From: Variovorax sp. TBS-050B
GTDB taxonomy: Bacteria; Pseudomonadota; Gammaproteobacteria; Burkholderiales; Burkholderiaceae_C
Reading direction: 5' to 3'
DNA: 64,000 nucleotides
NCBI RefSeq assembly: GCF_029893635.1
Contig: NZ_JARXYR010000002.1
Span: forward strand, 744,001-808,000
In this document: positions 36,553 through 46,435 of the stretch, one piece after another
Layout: each line of letters starts with the position of its first letter
Position numbering within the stretch: position 1 is the stretch's first letter
Notes under the pieces: generated by a model
What the model was told of the DNA's origin: nothing
The model's input: only the letters and a program-made list of their open reading frames with translations
The model's database searches: none
Position numbers and translations under genes: made by a program

Positions 36553-37251
36553 CTACCGGCGGCGGCGCTTCGGCCCGCTGTTGCCCGCCTTGCGATTCGC
36601 GGGCGCGGGCTTGGCCGAGGCCCCCGGCGCCTGTGCCAGCAGGCCCTCCCCCGGCTCCGCCGCTTCGCCGCCGCAGCGCATGCCCTCGTGGTCGATGACG
36701 GTCAACGCCACCTGCTTGATGCCGAGGCCGATCAGGCCGATGCGCTCGGCCGCCGCGCGGCTCAGGTCGATGATGCGGCCCTGCGCATAGGGCCCGCGGT
36801 CGGTGATGCGCACCAGCACCTCGCTGCCGTTGACGAGGCTGCGCACGCAGACGCGGGTGTTGAACGGCAGCGTCTTGTGCGCGGCCGTCATGGCGCCCAT
36901 GTCGAAGAGCTCGCCGCTGGCGGTCTTGCGGCGGTGGAACTGGATGCCGTACCACGAGGCCCCGCCGCGCTCGAAGATCTCGCGCGGCGCGCCGTCGCCC
37001 GGTACGCCGTCATCGGGCGTGTCGGTGTCCGACACCGCGAGGTCGTAGCGCACCGAGGGCACGTTCGAACGCGCTGCCGCACCCGGCGGGACCGACAGCT
37101 TGCGCGGCAGCGGCAGCAGCTTCGCGTCGTTGTTGTCGCCGGCTGCGCCGCCCTCGGTGGCGGGCGGCATCGTGCAGCCGGCCAGCGCGCAGGCCGCCGC
37201 GATCAGCGCGACGCGCAGCGGGTGTCGTGCTCGCAGGCGCCGCCACCCCAT
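36553..37251 (-). CDS. rlpA: Septal ring lytic transglycosylase RlpA-family lipoprotein
   Basis: A 232-residue lipoprotein with lipobox ALAGC (Cys near residue 26). The double-psi beta-barrel domain, about 95-190, contains GGASWYGIQFHRRKTASGE, TAAHKTLPFNTRVCV, VRITDRGPY and GRIIDLSRAAA. The Asp of ITDRGPY corresponds to a residue needed for cutting denuded glycans in RlpA. No C-terminal SPOR domain follows; instead there is a basic tail (PKRRRR), so septal targeting may differ from the E. coli protein. The ATG shares one base with the metF stop (TGATG). Confidence 0.85.
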   Translation of the reverse strand: MGWRRLRARHPLRVALIAAACALAGCTMPPATEGGAAGDNNDAKLLPLPRKLSVPPGAAARSNVPSVRYDLAVSDTDTPDDGVPGDGAPREIFERGGASWYGIQFHRRKTASGELFDMGAMTAAHKTLPFNTRVCVRSLVNGSEVLVRITDRGPYAQGRIIDLSRAAAERIGLIGLGIKQVALTVIDHEGMRCGGEAAEPGEGLLAQAPGASAKPAPANRKAGNSGPKRRRR

Positions 37252-38075
37252 CAGTCGAGACGCTCCAGCACCGCCAGCGTCGCCGCCGACTGGTTCATCG
37301 TGTAGAAGTGCAGCGCCGGTGCGCCGCCCTCGCGCAGCCGCGTGCAGAGGTCGGTCACCACGTCGAGGCCGAAGGCCTTGATCGATGCGGTGTCGTCGCC
37401 GAAGCCTTGCAGCCGCAGGCGGATCCAGCGCGGGATCTCGGCGCCGCAGGCATCGGAGAAGCGCATCAGCTGGGTCGAGCTCGTGATCGGCATGATGCCG
37501 GGCACGATCGGCGTGTCGAGGCCGAGCCGGCGCACGTCGTCGACGAAGCGGAAGTAGGCCTCGGGGCTGAAGAAGTACTGCGTGATCGCCGAATCGGCGC
37601 CCGCCTTCACCTTGGCCGCGAAGGCCTGCAGATCGGCTTCGGGCGAGCGGGCCTGCGGATGCACCTCGGGGTAGCAGGCCACCTCGATGTGGAAGTCGCG
37701 GCCGGTCTCTTCGCGGATGAAGGCCACGAGGTCGCTCGCGTAGACGAACTCGCCGCCGATGCCGTAGCCGCTCGGCAGGTCGCCGCGCAGCGCCACGAGG
37801 CGCTTGACGCCCATGGCCTTCAGCTCGGCCAACTGCTCGCGCACAGTGGCGCGCGTAGCGCCGATGCACGAGAAATGGCTGGCGGCATCGACGCCCTCCG
37901 AAAGAATCTCCTGCACCGCGCCGAAAGTGCCCTGGTGCGTGGAGCCGCCGGCACCATAGGTGACGGAGCAGAACTCGGGCTTGCGCGCATACAGCTGCTG
38001 CCGCACCGCGCGCAGCTTGACCGCGCCCTCGGGCGTCTTGGTCGGAAAGAACTCGAAACTCAGCGGAAGGCGCAC
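37251..38075 (-). CDS. metF: Methylenetetrahydrofolate reductase
   Basis: A 274-residue FAD enzyme that makes 5-methyl-THF, the methyl donor for methionine synthesis. It starts with LPLSFEFFPTKTPEG, containing the catalytic Glu of FEFFP. Further motifs are FCSVTYGAGGSTHQGT, LVALRGDLPSGYG and ITQYFFSPEAYFRFVDD. The start is a GTG at 38075 with GAGGGG upstream; longer versions overlap the TlyA-type gene. It is the third gene behind the SAH riboswitch (ahcY, TlyA-type methyltransferase, metF), so methionine regeneration is tied to SAH level. Confidence 0.95.
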   Translation of the reverse strand: MRLPLSFEFFPTKTPEGAVKLRAVRQQLYARKPEFCSVTYGAGGSTHQGTFGAVQEILSEGVDAASHFSCIGATRATVREQLAELKAMGVKRLVALRGDLPSGYGIGGEFVYASDLVAFIREETGRDFHIEVACYPEVHPQARSPEADLQAFAAKVKAGADSAITQYFFSPEAYFRFVDDVRRLGLDTPIVPGIMPITSSTQLMRFSDACGAEIPRWIRLRLQGFGDDTASIKAFGLDVVTDLCTRLREGGAPALHFYTMNQSAATLAVLERLD

Positions 38076-38085
38076 TGGCGTCCCC

Positions 38086-38853
38086 TCAAGCGCCGTCCGC
38101 GTGGACGGCATGAATGAAAAACTCGCGGTTGCCGTCGCCGCCGGCGATTGGGCTGTCGAACCACTGCAGCACGCGCAGCCCGAGCGCCTCGCAGGCGTCG
38201 TGCAGGCGCTTCTCGACCACCGCATACATCGCGGCGTCGCGCACGATGCCGCCCTTGCCGACCTGCCCCGGCTGCAGTTCGAACTGCGGCTTGACGAGCA
38301 TCAGCAGGCGGCCGTCCTGAGCTAGGAAAGGCACGAGCGCCGGCAGCACCAGGGTGAGCGAGATGAACGACAGGTCGCCGACGACGAGGTCGAAGCGCGA
38401 CCCGCCCTCGTCGCCGAGGTCGTCCGCCGACAGCGCACGCGCATTGACGCCTTCGATGGCGACCACGCGTTCGTCCTCGCGCAGCCGCGCATGCAGCTGG
38501 CCGTGGCCCACGTCCACGCCCACCACCTTCGCGGCGCCGCGCTGCAGCAGGCAGTCGGTGAAGCCACCGGTCGACTGGCCCACGTCGAGGCACAGCCGGC
38601 CCGCCGGATCCACGCCGCTGGCGGCGAGCGCACCTTCGAGCTTGAGCCCGCCGCGCGAGACGTAGCGCGCCTCGGCCGCGTCGGCGAGTTCGAGCTCGGC
38701 GGACTCGGGCACCTCGTCGCGGTTCTTCGCCACCGAGCGCCATTCGCCGCCCATGCCCGCATCGCGCCAGCGCATGCCGCCGGCGATCAGCCGCACCGCC
38801 TGCGAGCGCGACGCGGCCAGGCCGCGCTCCACCAGCAACTGGTCGGCGCGCAT
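38086..38853 (-). CDS. TlyA-family rRNA 2'-O-methyltransferase
   Basis: A 255-residue protein with an N-terminal S4 RNA-binding domain (RADQLLVERGLAASRSQAVRLI), then an FtsJ-like methyltransferase domain. The SAM motif is CLDVGQSTGGFTDCLL. VVGDLSFISL and LLMLVKPQFE provide the Asp and Lys of the catalytic set. Mycobacterial TlyA methylates cytidines of 16S and 23S rRNA and also acts as a haemolysin; the rRNA role is the safer assignment here. The ATG at 38853 directly abuts the ahcY stop (38854). It uses SAM and yields SAH, which fits its place between ahcY and metF. Confidence 0.88.
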   Translation of the reverse strand: MRADQLLVERGLAASRSQAVRLIAGGMRWRDAGMGGEWRSVAKNRDEVPESAELELADAAEARYVSRGGLKLEGALAASGVDPAGRLCLDVGQSTGGFTDCLLQRGAAKVVGVDVGHGQLHARLREDERVVAIEGVNARALSADDLGDEGGSRFDLVVGDLSFISLTLVLPALVPFLAQDGRLLMLVKPQFELQPGQVGKGGIVRDAAMYAVVEKRLHDACEALGLRVLQWFDSPIAGGDGNREFFIHAVHADGA

Positions 38854-40293
<1,440 letters not shown>

Positions 40294-40344
40294 GAGAACT
40301 CCAACAAAGCTGGTTTGAAAGATGCCACTGCGTTCGGGGGAAAA

Positions 40345-40430
40345 GGACTCACCGCGAGAACAGCGGGTGAGCGTGGTTGCGATGTGGTCCGAGCCTCACG
40401 CCTGATGGCGCTGCAACGCTCCTCGGAAGC
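40345..40430 (-). ncRNA. SAH riboswitch in the ahcY leader
   Basis: On the minus strand the leader starts CCGAGGAGCG (40426 downward) with TTGCAGCG next, then GGCTCGG at 40395-40389, which pairs with CCGAG as stem P1. It continues into a hairpin CTCAC...GTGAG at 40371-40348. These elements in this order match the S-adenosylhomocysteine riboswitch, an on-switch found before ahcY in beta- and gammaproteobacteria. The 3' end is approximate. It should raise ahcY, TlyA-type and metF expression when SAH builds up. Confidence 0.85.
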
Positions 40431-40434
40431 GGGC

Positions 40435-40463
40435 ATTGTAGACGGCGGCCAAAGCCGCGCCAA
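40435..40463 (-). promoter_or_regulatory. Promoter of the riboswitch-ahcY operon
   Basis: Minus-strand TTGGCG (40463-40458), a 17-base spacer and TACAAT (40440-40435). Transcription would start near 40428, exactly at the first base of the riboswitch stem, which supports both calls. Confidence 0.7.
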
Positions 40464-40478
40464 AGGCCCGGCTTTGGC
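40448..40478. repeat. Ten-base perfect inverted repeat over the ahcY -35 region
   Basis: GCCAAAGCCG (40448-40457) and CGGCTTTGGC (40469-40478) are separated by 11 bases that include the -35 element. It could be a regulator site or an upstream hairpin; no regulator is known for it here. Confidence 0.55.
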
Positions 40479-40590
40479 TGAAGCGTGTCAGCCCTAAGTT
40501 TTATTGACCTTTTGTTACGATTTTCGACGGTTCGGTTCAAGAGCCAGCCGGCTCGCTGCCGAGTCCCATCTGAAAAAAGAGGGCACGAAC

Positions 40591-42669
40591 ATGAGGGTTA
40601 CGACACTTTTCGCGGGCTGGGGCATGGCCGCCCTGCTCGCGGCCTGCGGGGGCGGAGGAGGAGGAGCAAGCGGCTCCGGCGGCGGACTTTCGCTGTCGGG
40701 CGGCAGTGCGAAGCCGGAAGTCGCGGCGGCCAAGACCCTGGACGTCGCGGACGCTCGCAGCGGCAGCTACCGCGTCTACGCCGCCAACGGGACGCAGCAG
40801 CAACTGTCGGTGGACTTCGACACCGGCAGCTACACGATGACGGACAACCTCGGCGGCACGGAATCCGGCACCTTCAGCGAGGACTTCACCGAACCGGGCA
40901 CCTACGTCTTCGCCAGCGGCCGCATCACCACGGCCGCCAACACCGCGCGCTTCCGCGTGACGACGGACGCCATCGTCGGCGCCTTCCCCTTCGCCACGGC
41001 CTACACGAGTCCCGCGACCTATGCCGCACAGCCCTTCGTCGCCGCGCGCGACTTCGTCGGCACCGCGGCCGAGCTGGACGGCACCTACAACCGCTTCAGC
41101 GTGACGCGCAGCCCGGGCGGCGCGCAGGACTCGTCGATTCTCTCGCTGCGCCTCTCCGGCGCGGGCACGGTGCTCGAAATCTGCACCGACGCCGTGATCT
41201 ACAGGATCGACCTGTGCCCCGTCGCATCGAAGCGCACCTATGCGGTCGCCGCCGGTGCCGACGGCAGCTGGATCGCGACGAACGTGGCCAACGCCGGCGA
41301 CGTCGCCAGCTTCCGCATGGCGCGCATCGGGGGCCAGAACGTGTACCTCGCGGGCGGCGCCAGCACCTCGCCGACGATGCAGCAGTTCATGCGCATCGGC
41401 CTGCCCGAATCGTCGAACTGGCCCGCCACGCGCGGCGTCGGCGGCGCGACCACCGGCAGCTGGGGCGCCAACCTGATCGATGCCACCAGCTCGGTCCGCA
41501 CGAGCACCGGTACCGACGGCACCTACGGAACGCTGACGATGCCCGTGGGCGGCATCCTGGCGCTGCAGCCGGAAGGAATCCGCAGCGTCAACAGCGGCGG
41601 CACGAGCAAGTACTTCGCCATGCAGGGCGGAGCGCTCTCGGTCCTGGTGGGCGCGCGCAACCCGGGCACCCAGGGTTACATCCAGCTCAACCTGATCGAC
41701 ACCGGCACCGCCCCGGACGCGCGCAACGGCCGCTACAAGGTCTATGCGACCAACGGCTCGCGACAGACGCTGGCGCTCAACATGGACAGCAAGCGCTATG
41801 AAATGACCGACGAAGCCGGCGCGATCGCCGCCGGCACGTTCGCCGAGGACACAAGCGAGGCCGGCAGCTTCATCTTCGACAGCGCCCGCATCACCAGCCC
41901 CGCCAACACGGCTCGCTTCCGCCTCGCCACGGACACGGTGATCGGTTCGTTTCCGTTCGCGGTCGCGTACGCCACGCCGGTGAGCTACAGCGTGCGTCCG
42001 TTCGTCGCGTCGCGCGCACTGGTGAAGACGCAGGCCGATCTCGCGGGCACCTACAACCGCTTGGGCATCAACCTCGCGGCCGGTACCGCCGATTCGTCGA
42101 TCACGCAGATCCAGATCGCCAGCGGCGGCGCCACGCTCTATGCCTGCAACGACGCCGGCATCTACCGCATCGACAACTGCCCGGCGGCTTCGCTGCGGAC
42201 CTATGCAGTCTCGGCCGGACCGACCGTCGACACCTGGCACATCGCGAACGTGGCAAACCCGGCCGACAGCGGGAATTTCGCGGTGGCGCGCATGGGCGGC
42301 GAGAACATCTATCTCTCGGCCGGCGCCGTGGCGGCAGCGCCGACCACCTCGATCTTCCGCATCGGCCTGCCGGAACGCGCCATCTGGCCCACGACGTCCG
42401 CGCGCGGCGGCGCGAGCAACGGCAGCTGGGGCGGCAGCGCCGTCGATGCCTCGAGCTACGCGCGCACGCAGCTGCTGCCCGACGGCAGCACGGGTACGCT
42501 CGCCGCGAGCCTGGGCGCCGTCGGCCTCGGCGGGCCGCTCAACATGCGCGTCGCATCGTTCGGCGGTTCAACACTCCACTTCGCGAGCCAGAGCAGCAAG
42601 CTTTTCGCCATGGTCGGGGCGCGCAACCCGGCCACGGCCGGCGCCATCGAGATCAGCCTGATCGACTGA
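40591..42669 (+). CDS. Lipoprotein made of two tandem 316-residue repeats, unknown function
   Basis: A 692-residue protein I cannot assign to a known family. A signal ends in LLAACGGGGGG, a lipobox followed by a Gly/Ser-rich tether. The rest is two homologous units, residues 55-370 and 377-692, each 316 long. Shared blocks include GSYRVYAANG/GRYKVYATNG, TSPANTARFR/TAANTARFR, YNR and the ends INLNLID-like QLNLID/EISLID. Each unit has a Cys pair (ICTDAVIYRIDLCP and ACNDAGIYRIDNCP), perhaps a disulfide. The composition is beta-rich. AGAGGG precedes the ATG. No transport or enzyme motif is visible; a surface or periplasmic binding role is possible. Confidence 0.8.
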   Translation: MRVTTLFAGWGMAALLAACGGGGGGASGSGGGLSLSGGSAKPEVAAAKTLDVADARSGSYRVYAANGTQQQLSVDFDTGSYTMTDNLGGTESGTFSEDFTEPGTYVFASGRITTAANTARFRVTTDAIVGAFPFATAYTSPATYAAQPFVAARDFVGTAAELDGTYNRFSVTRSPGGAQDSSILSLRLSGAGTVLEICTDAVIYRIDLCPVASKRTYAVAAGADGSWIATNVANAGDVASFRMARIGGQNVYLAGGASTSPTMQQFMRIGLPESSNWPATRGVGGATTGSWGANLIDATSSVRTSTGTDGTYGTLTMPVGGILALQPEGIRSVNSGGTSKYFAMQGGALSVLVGARNPGTQGYIQLNLIDTGTAPDARNGRYKVYATNGSRQTLALNMDSKRYEMTDEAGAIAAGTFAEDTSEAGSFIFDSARITSPANTARFRLATDTVIGSFPFAVAYATPVSYSVRPFVASRALVKTQADLAGTYNRLGINLAAGTADSSITQIQIASGGATLYACNDAGIYRIDNCPAASLRTYAVSAGPTVDTWHIANVANPADSGNFAVARMGGENIYLSAGAVAAAPTTSIFRIGLPERAIWPTTSARGGASNGSWGGSAVDASSYARTQLLPDGSTGTLAASLGAVGLGGPLNMRVASFGGSTLHFASQSSKLFAMVGARNPATAGAIEISLID

Positions 42670-42692
42670 CCCACGGTTTTCCGTGTCCGGGG

Positions 42693-42731
42693 CCGCACGC
42701 CGCATTGCGCAGCGCGCGGCTTTTTTTCGGC
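42693..42731 (+). terminator. Probable terminator after the duplicated lipoprotein
   Basis: An imperfect GC-rich hairpin with outer arms GCCGC and GCGGC is followed by seven T. The rest of the gap to 42868 has no gene I can support. Confidence 0.6.
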
Positions 42732-42868
42732 GTCCGGAGCGGCGGCGTGGACCGGCACCCAGGGAAATCCCGCAGACTTTTTTGCAGCTGCCGCAAGCCC
42801 TGCAATGGTCGCTCGGCGTATCGTCGCGGTGGATCCCATCGCCCACACGACCCAGGAGACACCGCACC

Positions 42869-43369
42869 ATGGCCACTGCCAAGAAAACCGCCGCCAGGAA
42901 GAGCACCGCCGCCAGCAGCAGCGGAAGCAGCGGCACCAGGAAGGCGGCGCCCGACGCGTCGGAGATGTTCAACCCGCTCAAGGCCATGGCCGACCGGCTG
43001 CAGGACCTCGACGTCGCCGGCGGCGCGGGCAAGGTGCTGGAGAACAGCCGCAAGGACCTCCAGGCGCTCATGGAGGCGAACGAGAAGTCCTTCCAGGGGC
43101 TGCAGACCCTGGTGCAGCGCCAGACCGAGATGATCAAGCAGGCGATCGGCGAATGGCAGTCGGCGGCCAAGGGCATGCCGGGCAAGGATGCCAAGGAGAA
43201 CCTCGCCAAGCTCGACGAGCTCGGCCGCCAGTCGTTCCAGCGCGCCGTGGACGACATCAAGGAGCTCGCGAGCCTGGCTGCGAAGTCGCAGGCCGACGCC
43301 TTCGAGGTGGTACGTCAGCGCATCCAGGCCAACGTGGATGAAGTGACGCAGATGCTGAAGCGCAAGTAG
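42869..43369 (+). CDS. Phasin family protein
   Basis: A 166-residue protein typical of small phasins that coat polyhydroxyalkanoate granules. The first 35 residues are basic and Ala/Ser/Lys-rich (TAKKTAARKSTAAS), a feature of phasins that also bind DNA. The remainder is amphipathic helix, with EANEKSFQGLQTLVQRQTE and VDDIKELASLAAKSQADAFEV as the recognisable phasin core. No enzyme motif. GGAG lies 11 bases upstream of the ATG. No PHA synthase or depolymerase is nearby, so the link to PHA storage rests on the family. Confidence 0.82.
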   Translation: MATAKKTAARKSTAASSSGSSGTRKAAPDASEMFNPLKAMADRLQDLDVAGGAGKVLENSRKDLQALMEANEKSFQGLQTLVQRQTEMIKQAIGEWQSAAKGMPGKDAKENLAKLDELGRQSFQRAVDDIKELASLAAKSQADAFEVVRQRIQANVDEVTQMLKRK

Positions 43370-43596
43370 GCCACGCAGGCGATCTGTTCAGCGCTGTGGC
43401 GCGAAGCGCCTGCCCCCGTCATGTCGTGCGCGCTTCGGGGGCCGAACGGCTGTTGTATGAACCCCACCCGGTCCGTCGGTTTCAGCGCGGATTTGCTACT
43501 TAGAGCACAAAGACCGCAACATTTTTCTCCGGTCCTGCGGCCGTCCACTCACAATCCCGTGTCGAGTCGTAACGATAGATATCGAGGTAGTGAGGA

Positions 43597-45582
43597 ATGC
43601 GCGCGAATCTTCCATTGGGGTGGGGCACGGTATTGTTGTCGGTCTTGCTGGCCGGGTGCGGTGGATCCGGTAGCAGCGGCACTGCCGCCCTTCAAGTTCC
43701 GACCAAGTCAGGCAGTGCCGAAACCGGCCCCAGGACCGAGGCCCCCGCCCCCGCCCCGGCCGCGAGCACGGCCCCGGTCCTGATCGAGTCCCGGGTCCAG
43801 ACGTCGGACAAAGCGGCCGTCGACGTCAGTCCATTCAAGGACCGCGTGCTTCATCGCGGTCCGGCTCCTCAGCAAGTCGTTCTGCCTGCCTTGCCTGCGG
43901 AAAGCACCTTCCCGCTGAAGGCGGCGCCCTCGGTCTTCGGAGTGCCGGCCAAGATCGGTGTTGCGCGCGAGATTCCCCAAAGCGCCACGACCGAAGCCGT
44001 GGCAACCATGACGAACTGGACGCCGTCCGAACGCGGCGGGAATTCGGCCGCGTGGCGCATCGTCTCGCCGAAGGCCAAGGGCGTTCGTCTGGGCTTGCGT
44101 GTCGAGCATCTCCCACTGGGCTCGCAGGTCCGTTTCTATGGCGATGCAGGCGACAAGATGTACGAAGTGTCCGCCCACGAGATTGCCACGGTCATTCAGC
44201 GCAACATCGACGCAGGCGATTCGAGCGACAGCGCGCGGATCTACTGGTCGCCCAACATGGGCGGCGAAGCCCTCACGGTCGAAGTCGAGATCCCGCCGAA
44301 TGCTGCGACGGAATCGGTCAAGATCGCGCTTCCCATGTTGTCGCACGTGAATATCGACATCACGGATCGCGCATCGTTCGACAAGATCGGCGAAGCTGGC
44401 AGTTGCACTTTGGACGTGAGTTGCGACTCTCAATACGATGCGCTCAGCAAGTCCGTCGCGTTGATGGATTTCGTCAAGGATGGAAGCAACTATGTCTGCA
44501 CCGGCACGTTGCTCAACGACCGCATGTCGACCGGCACGCCGTACTTCCTGAGCGCGAACCACTGCATCTCCAGCCAGACGGTCGCCTCGACGCTCTACAC
44601 CTTGTGGTTCTTCAAATCCGCGAGCTGCAACAGCACGCAGGTCAGTCCGGCCCTGGCGGCCCGGACCTCCGGCGCCACGCTCCTGTACAACCAGGCCAGC
44701 ACCGACACTTCCTTCATGCGGCTGAACTCGCAGCCTCCAGCCGGCGCGCTGTTTGCCGGATCGAGTCCCTTTGGACCCGACCTGTTCAACGGCCTTTCGA
44801 ATTCCGTCTACGGGGTCCACCATCCCAAGGGCGACCTGCAGAAGTACAGCGAGGGGACCTATATCGGAACCGCGACCTGCGATCTCGACAGCTGCCGATT
44901 CTCCTCGAGCACTGCCGCCACCCACCTGGCAGTGAGGTGGTACCGGGGAGTGACCGAAGGCGGGAGCAGCGGCTCAGGTCTTTTCCGCAAGCTCAATGGC
45001 AAGGACTATCTTGTCGGGCAGTTGCAGGGAGGTGCTGCATCCTGCAGCCAGCCTTTCGGGTACGACTTCTACGGGCGTTTCGATCTACCATTCCACGCCG
45101 CGCTGCAGCAGTGGCTCGATGCCCCGTCGACCACGGTACGCACGACCGTCTACCGCTTCTACAACACCCGGACCGGCGCGCATTTCTATACCGCCAACGT
45201 ACCGGAGCGGGACTTGGTGATTTCCAAGCTGCCGGAGTACAACTACGAAGGCCCCGCCTTCTTCGCGTTCGGTGCTCAGGCGCCCGGTACGACGCCGGTT
45301 CACAGGTTCTACAACACGCGCAACGGCACGCACTTCTACACCATTGATGAGCGGGAGCGCGCGAACATCGTCGCCACGCTGCCGTGGTATCACTACGACC
45401 ACGTCACATGGTTTGCCAGCACAGGGGAAGTCAACGGTGCCCAGCCGATGTTCCGCTTCTACCATGCACGCAATCAAACTCACTTCTACACAATGAACGC
45501 GAGCGAGCGCGACAGCATCCGCCAGAATCTTCCCGAGTACGCCTACGAAGGCGCGCGTTATTTCGCCTGGGGCGGTCCATGA
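43597..45582 (+). CDS. Secreted trypsin-like serine protease (lysyl-endopeptidase type) with three C-terminal DUF5648 repeats
   Basis: A 661-residue exported lipoprotein. The signal ends VLLAGCGG. After a pro-region (about 30-265) comes a protease domain resembling lysyl endopeptidase, with the triad His322 (SANHC), Asp370 (STDTSF) and Ser458 (GGSSGSG), and several cysteines. Residues 518-660 are three ~49-residue DUF5648 units starting near 519, 569 and 618, each like YRFYNTRTGAHFYT. Codon use is less GC-biased than neighbours (frequent TTG, GGT, CTT near the start), a sign of later acquisition. GAGG lies just before the ATG. The 227-base gap upstream shows no gene. The target protein is unknown. 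Confidence 0.87.
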   Translation: MRANLPLGWGTVLLSVLLAGCGGSGSSGTAALQVPTKSGSAETGPRTEAPAPAPAASTAPVLIESRVQTSDKAAVDVSPFKDRVLHRGPAPQQVVLPALPAESTFPLKAAPSVFGVPAKIGVAREIPQSATTEAVATMTNWTPSERGGNSAAWRIVSPKAKGVRLGLRVEHLPLGSQVRFYGDAGDKMYEVSAHEIATVIQRNIDAGDSSDSARIYWSPNMGGEALTVEVEIPPNAATESVKIALPMLSHVNIDITDRASFDKIGEAGSCTLDVSCDSQYDALSKSVALMDFVKDGSNYVCTGTLLNDRMSTGTPYFLSANHCISSQTVASTLYTLWFFKSASCNSTQVSPALAARTSGATLLYNQASTDTSFMRLNSQPPAGALFAGSSPFGPDLFNGLSNSVYGVHHPKGDLQKYSEGTYIGTATCDLDSCRFSSSTAATHLAVRWYRGVTEGGSSGSGLFRKLNGKDYLVGQLQGGAASCSQPFGYDFYGRFDLPFHAALQQWLDAPSTTVRTTVYRFYNTRTGAHFYTANVPERDLVISKLPEYNYEGPAFFAFGAQAPGTTPVHRFYNTRNGTHFYTIDERERANIVATLPWYHYDHVTWFASTGEVNGAQPMFRFYHARNQTHFYTMNASERDSIRQNLPEYAYEGARYFAWGGP

Positions 45583-45678
45583 ACTGACGCGGCGGATGCG
45601 GCACGGCTGGGCAGCGCGTTCAGCACGACTGGCATCAAGGTGGGCCCGCACTGACGGCGACTGCCCACACGCCGCAAA

Positions 45679-46365
45679 TCAATCGATCAGCGCGCGCCGC
45701 ACGTCTTCCTGCAGACTTCGCAGATGCTCGCGCATCGCGGCGCGGGCGCGTTCGGCGTCGCGCGCACGCAGGGCGCCGATGATCTCGCCGTGCTCGTCGT
45801 GGTTCTCGCGCTGGCGGTGCAGGGGGCTGTGCAGGCGGAACAGGCGCGCGTTGACGCGCAGTTCCTCCACCAGCCGCGGGAACACCACGTTGCCGCTGGC
45901 GGTGGCGATCAGCAGGTGGAAGCGGTCGTCGAAATGCCAGTGCTCGGTCTCGCTGTGCTCGCCGGCGCCGAGGGCGCGTGCATCGGCTTCGAGCGCCTCG
46001 ATCTCGGCGTCGGTGATCTTCGCGACGGCCAGGGCGATGGCCTCGCACTCGATCACCTCGCGCGCGCGCATGCAGTCGAAATACTCCTTGGTGCCGAGGG
46101 CGCGCACCGCGTAGGAGCGCGCATCGCGCCGCACCAGCAGCCCTTCGCCGGCCAGGCGCACCAATGCTTCGCGCATCGGGGTGCGCGAGATGCCCAGGTC
46201 CTCGGCGAGCCGTGCCTCCTGCAGCGGGCTGCCGGCGGAGATCTGGCGGTCGAGGATCAGGGTGCGCAGCCGTTCGTAGGCCTGCTCGGCCAGGCTGGCG
46301 GAGCGCACCTCCAGCGGTGCGATCGTGATGGTGGCGGGCTGCGTGGGACTGGGAAGGCTGGGCAT
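45679..46365 (-). CDS. GntR-family regulator, FCD (FadR-like) type
   Basis: A 228-residue one-component regulator. The winged helix at about 20-85 contains GSPLQEARLAEDLGISRTPMREALVRL. The C-terminal FCD domain has the metal-ligand pattern FDDRFHLLIATASGN and HRQRENHDEH. FCD proteins answer to carboxylic acids or amino-acid derivatives. The ATG at 46365 puts the HTH at the usual place; a GTG at 46386 is possible. It is encoded next to the hydantoinase and on the same strand, 70 bases downstream. The GTATAC palindromes at 50493-50521 are its likely operators, so it probably represses the whole island until substrate appears. Confidence 0.88.
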   Translation of the reverse strand: MPSLPSPTQPATITIAPLEVRSASLAEQAYERLRTLILDRQISAGSPLQEARLAEDLGISRTPMREALVRLAGEGLLVRRDARSYAVRALGTKEYFDCMRAREVIECEAIALAVAKITDAEIEALEADARALGAGEHSETEHWHFDDRFHLLIATASGNVVFPRLVEELRVNARLFRLHSPLHRQRENHDEHGEIIGALRARDAERARAAMREHLRSLQEDVRRALID

Positions 46366-46435
46366 GCGAAGAAAAGCGTGAGCCACGAGGGCGAGCGAGC
46401 TTATCAGGGCCTTGCGAAGTACACCGGCGGCCGGT

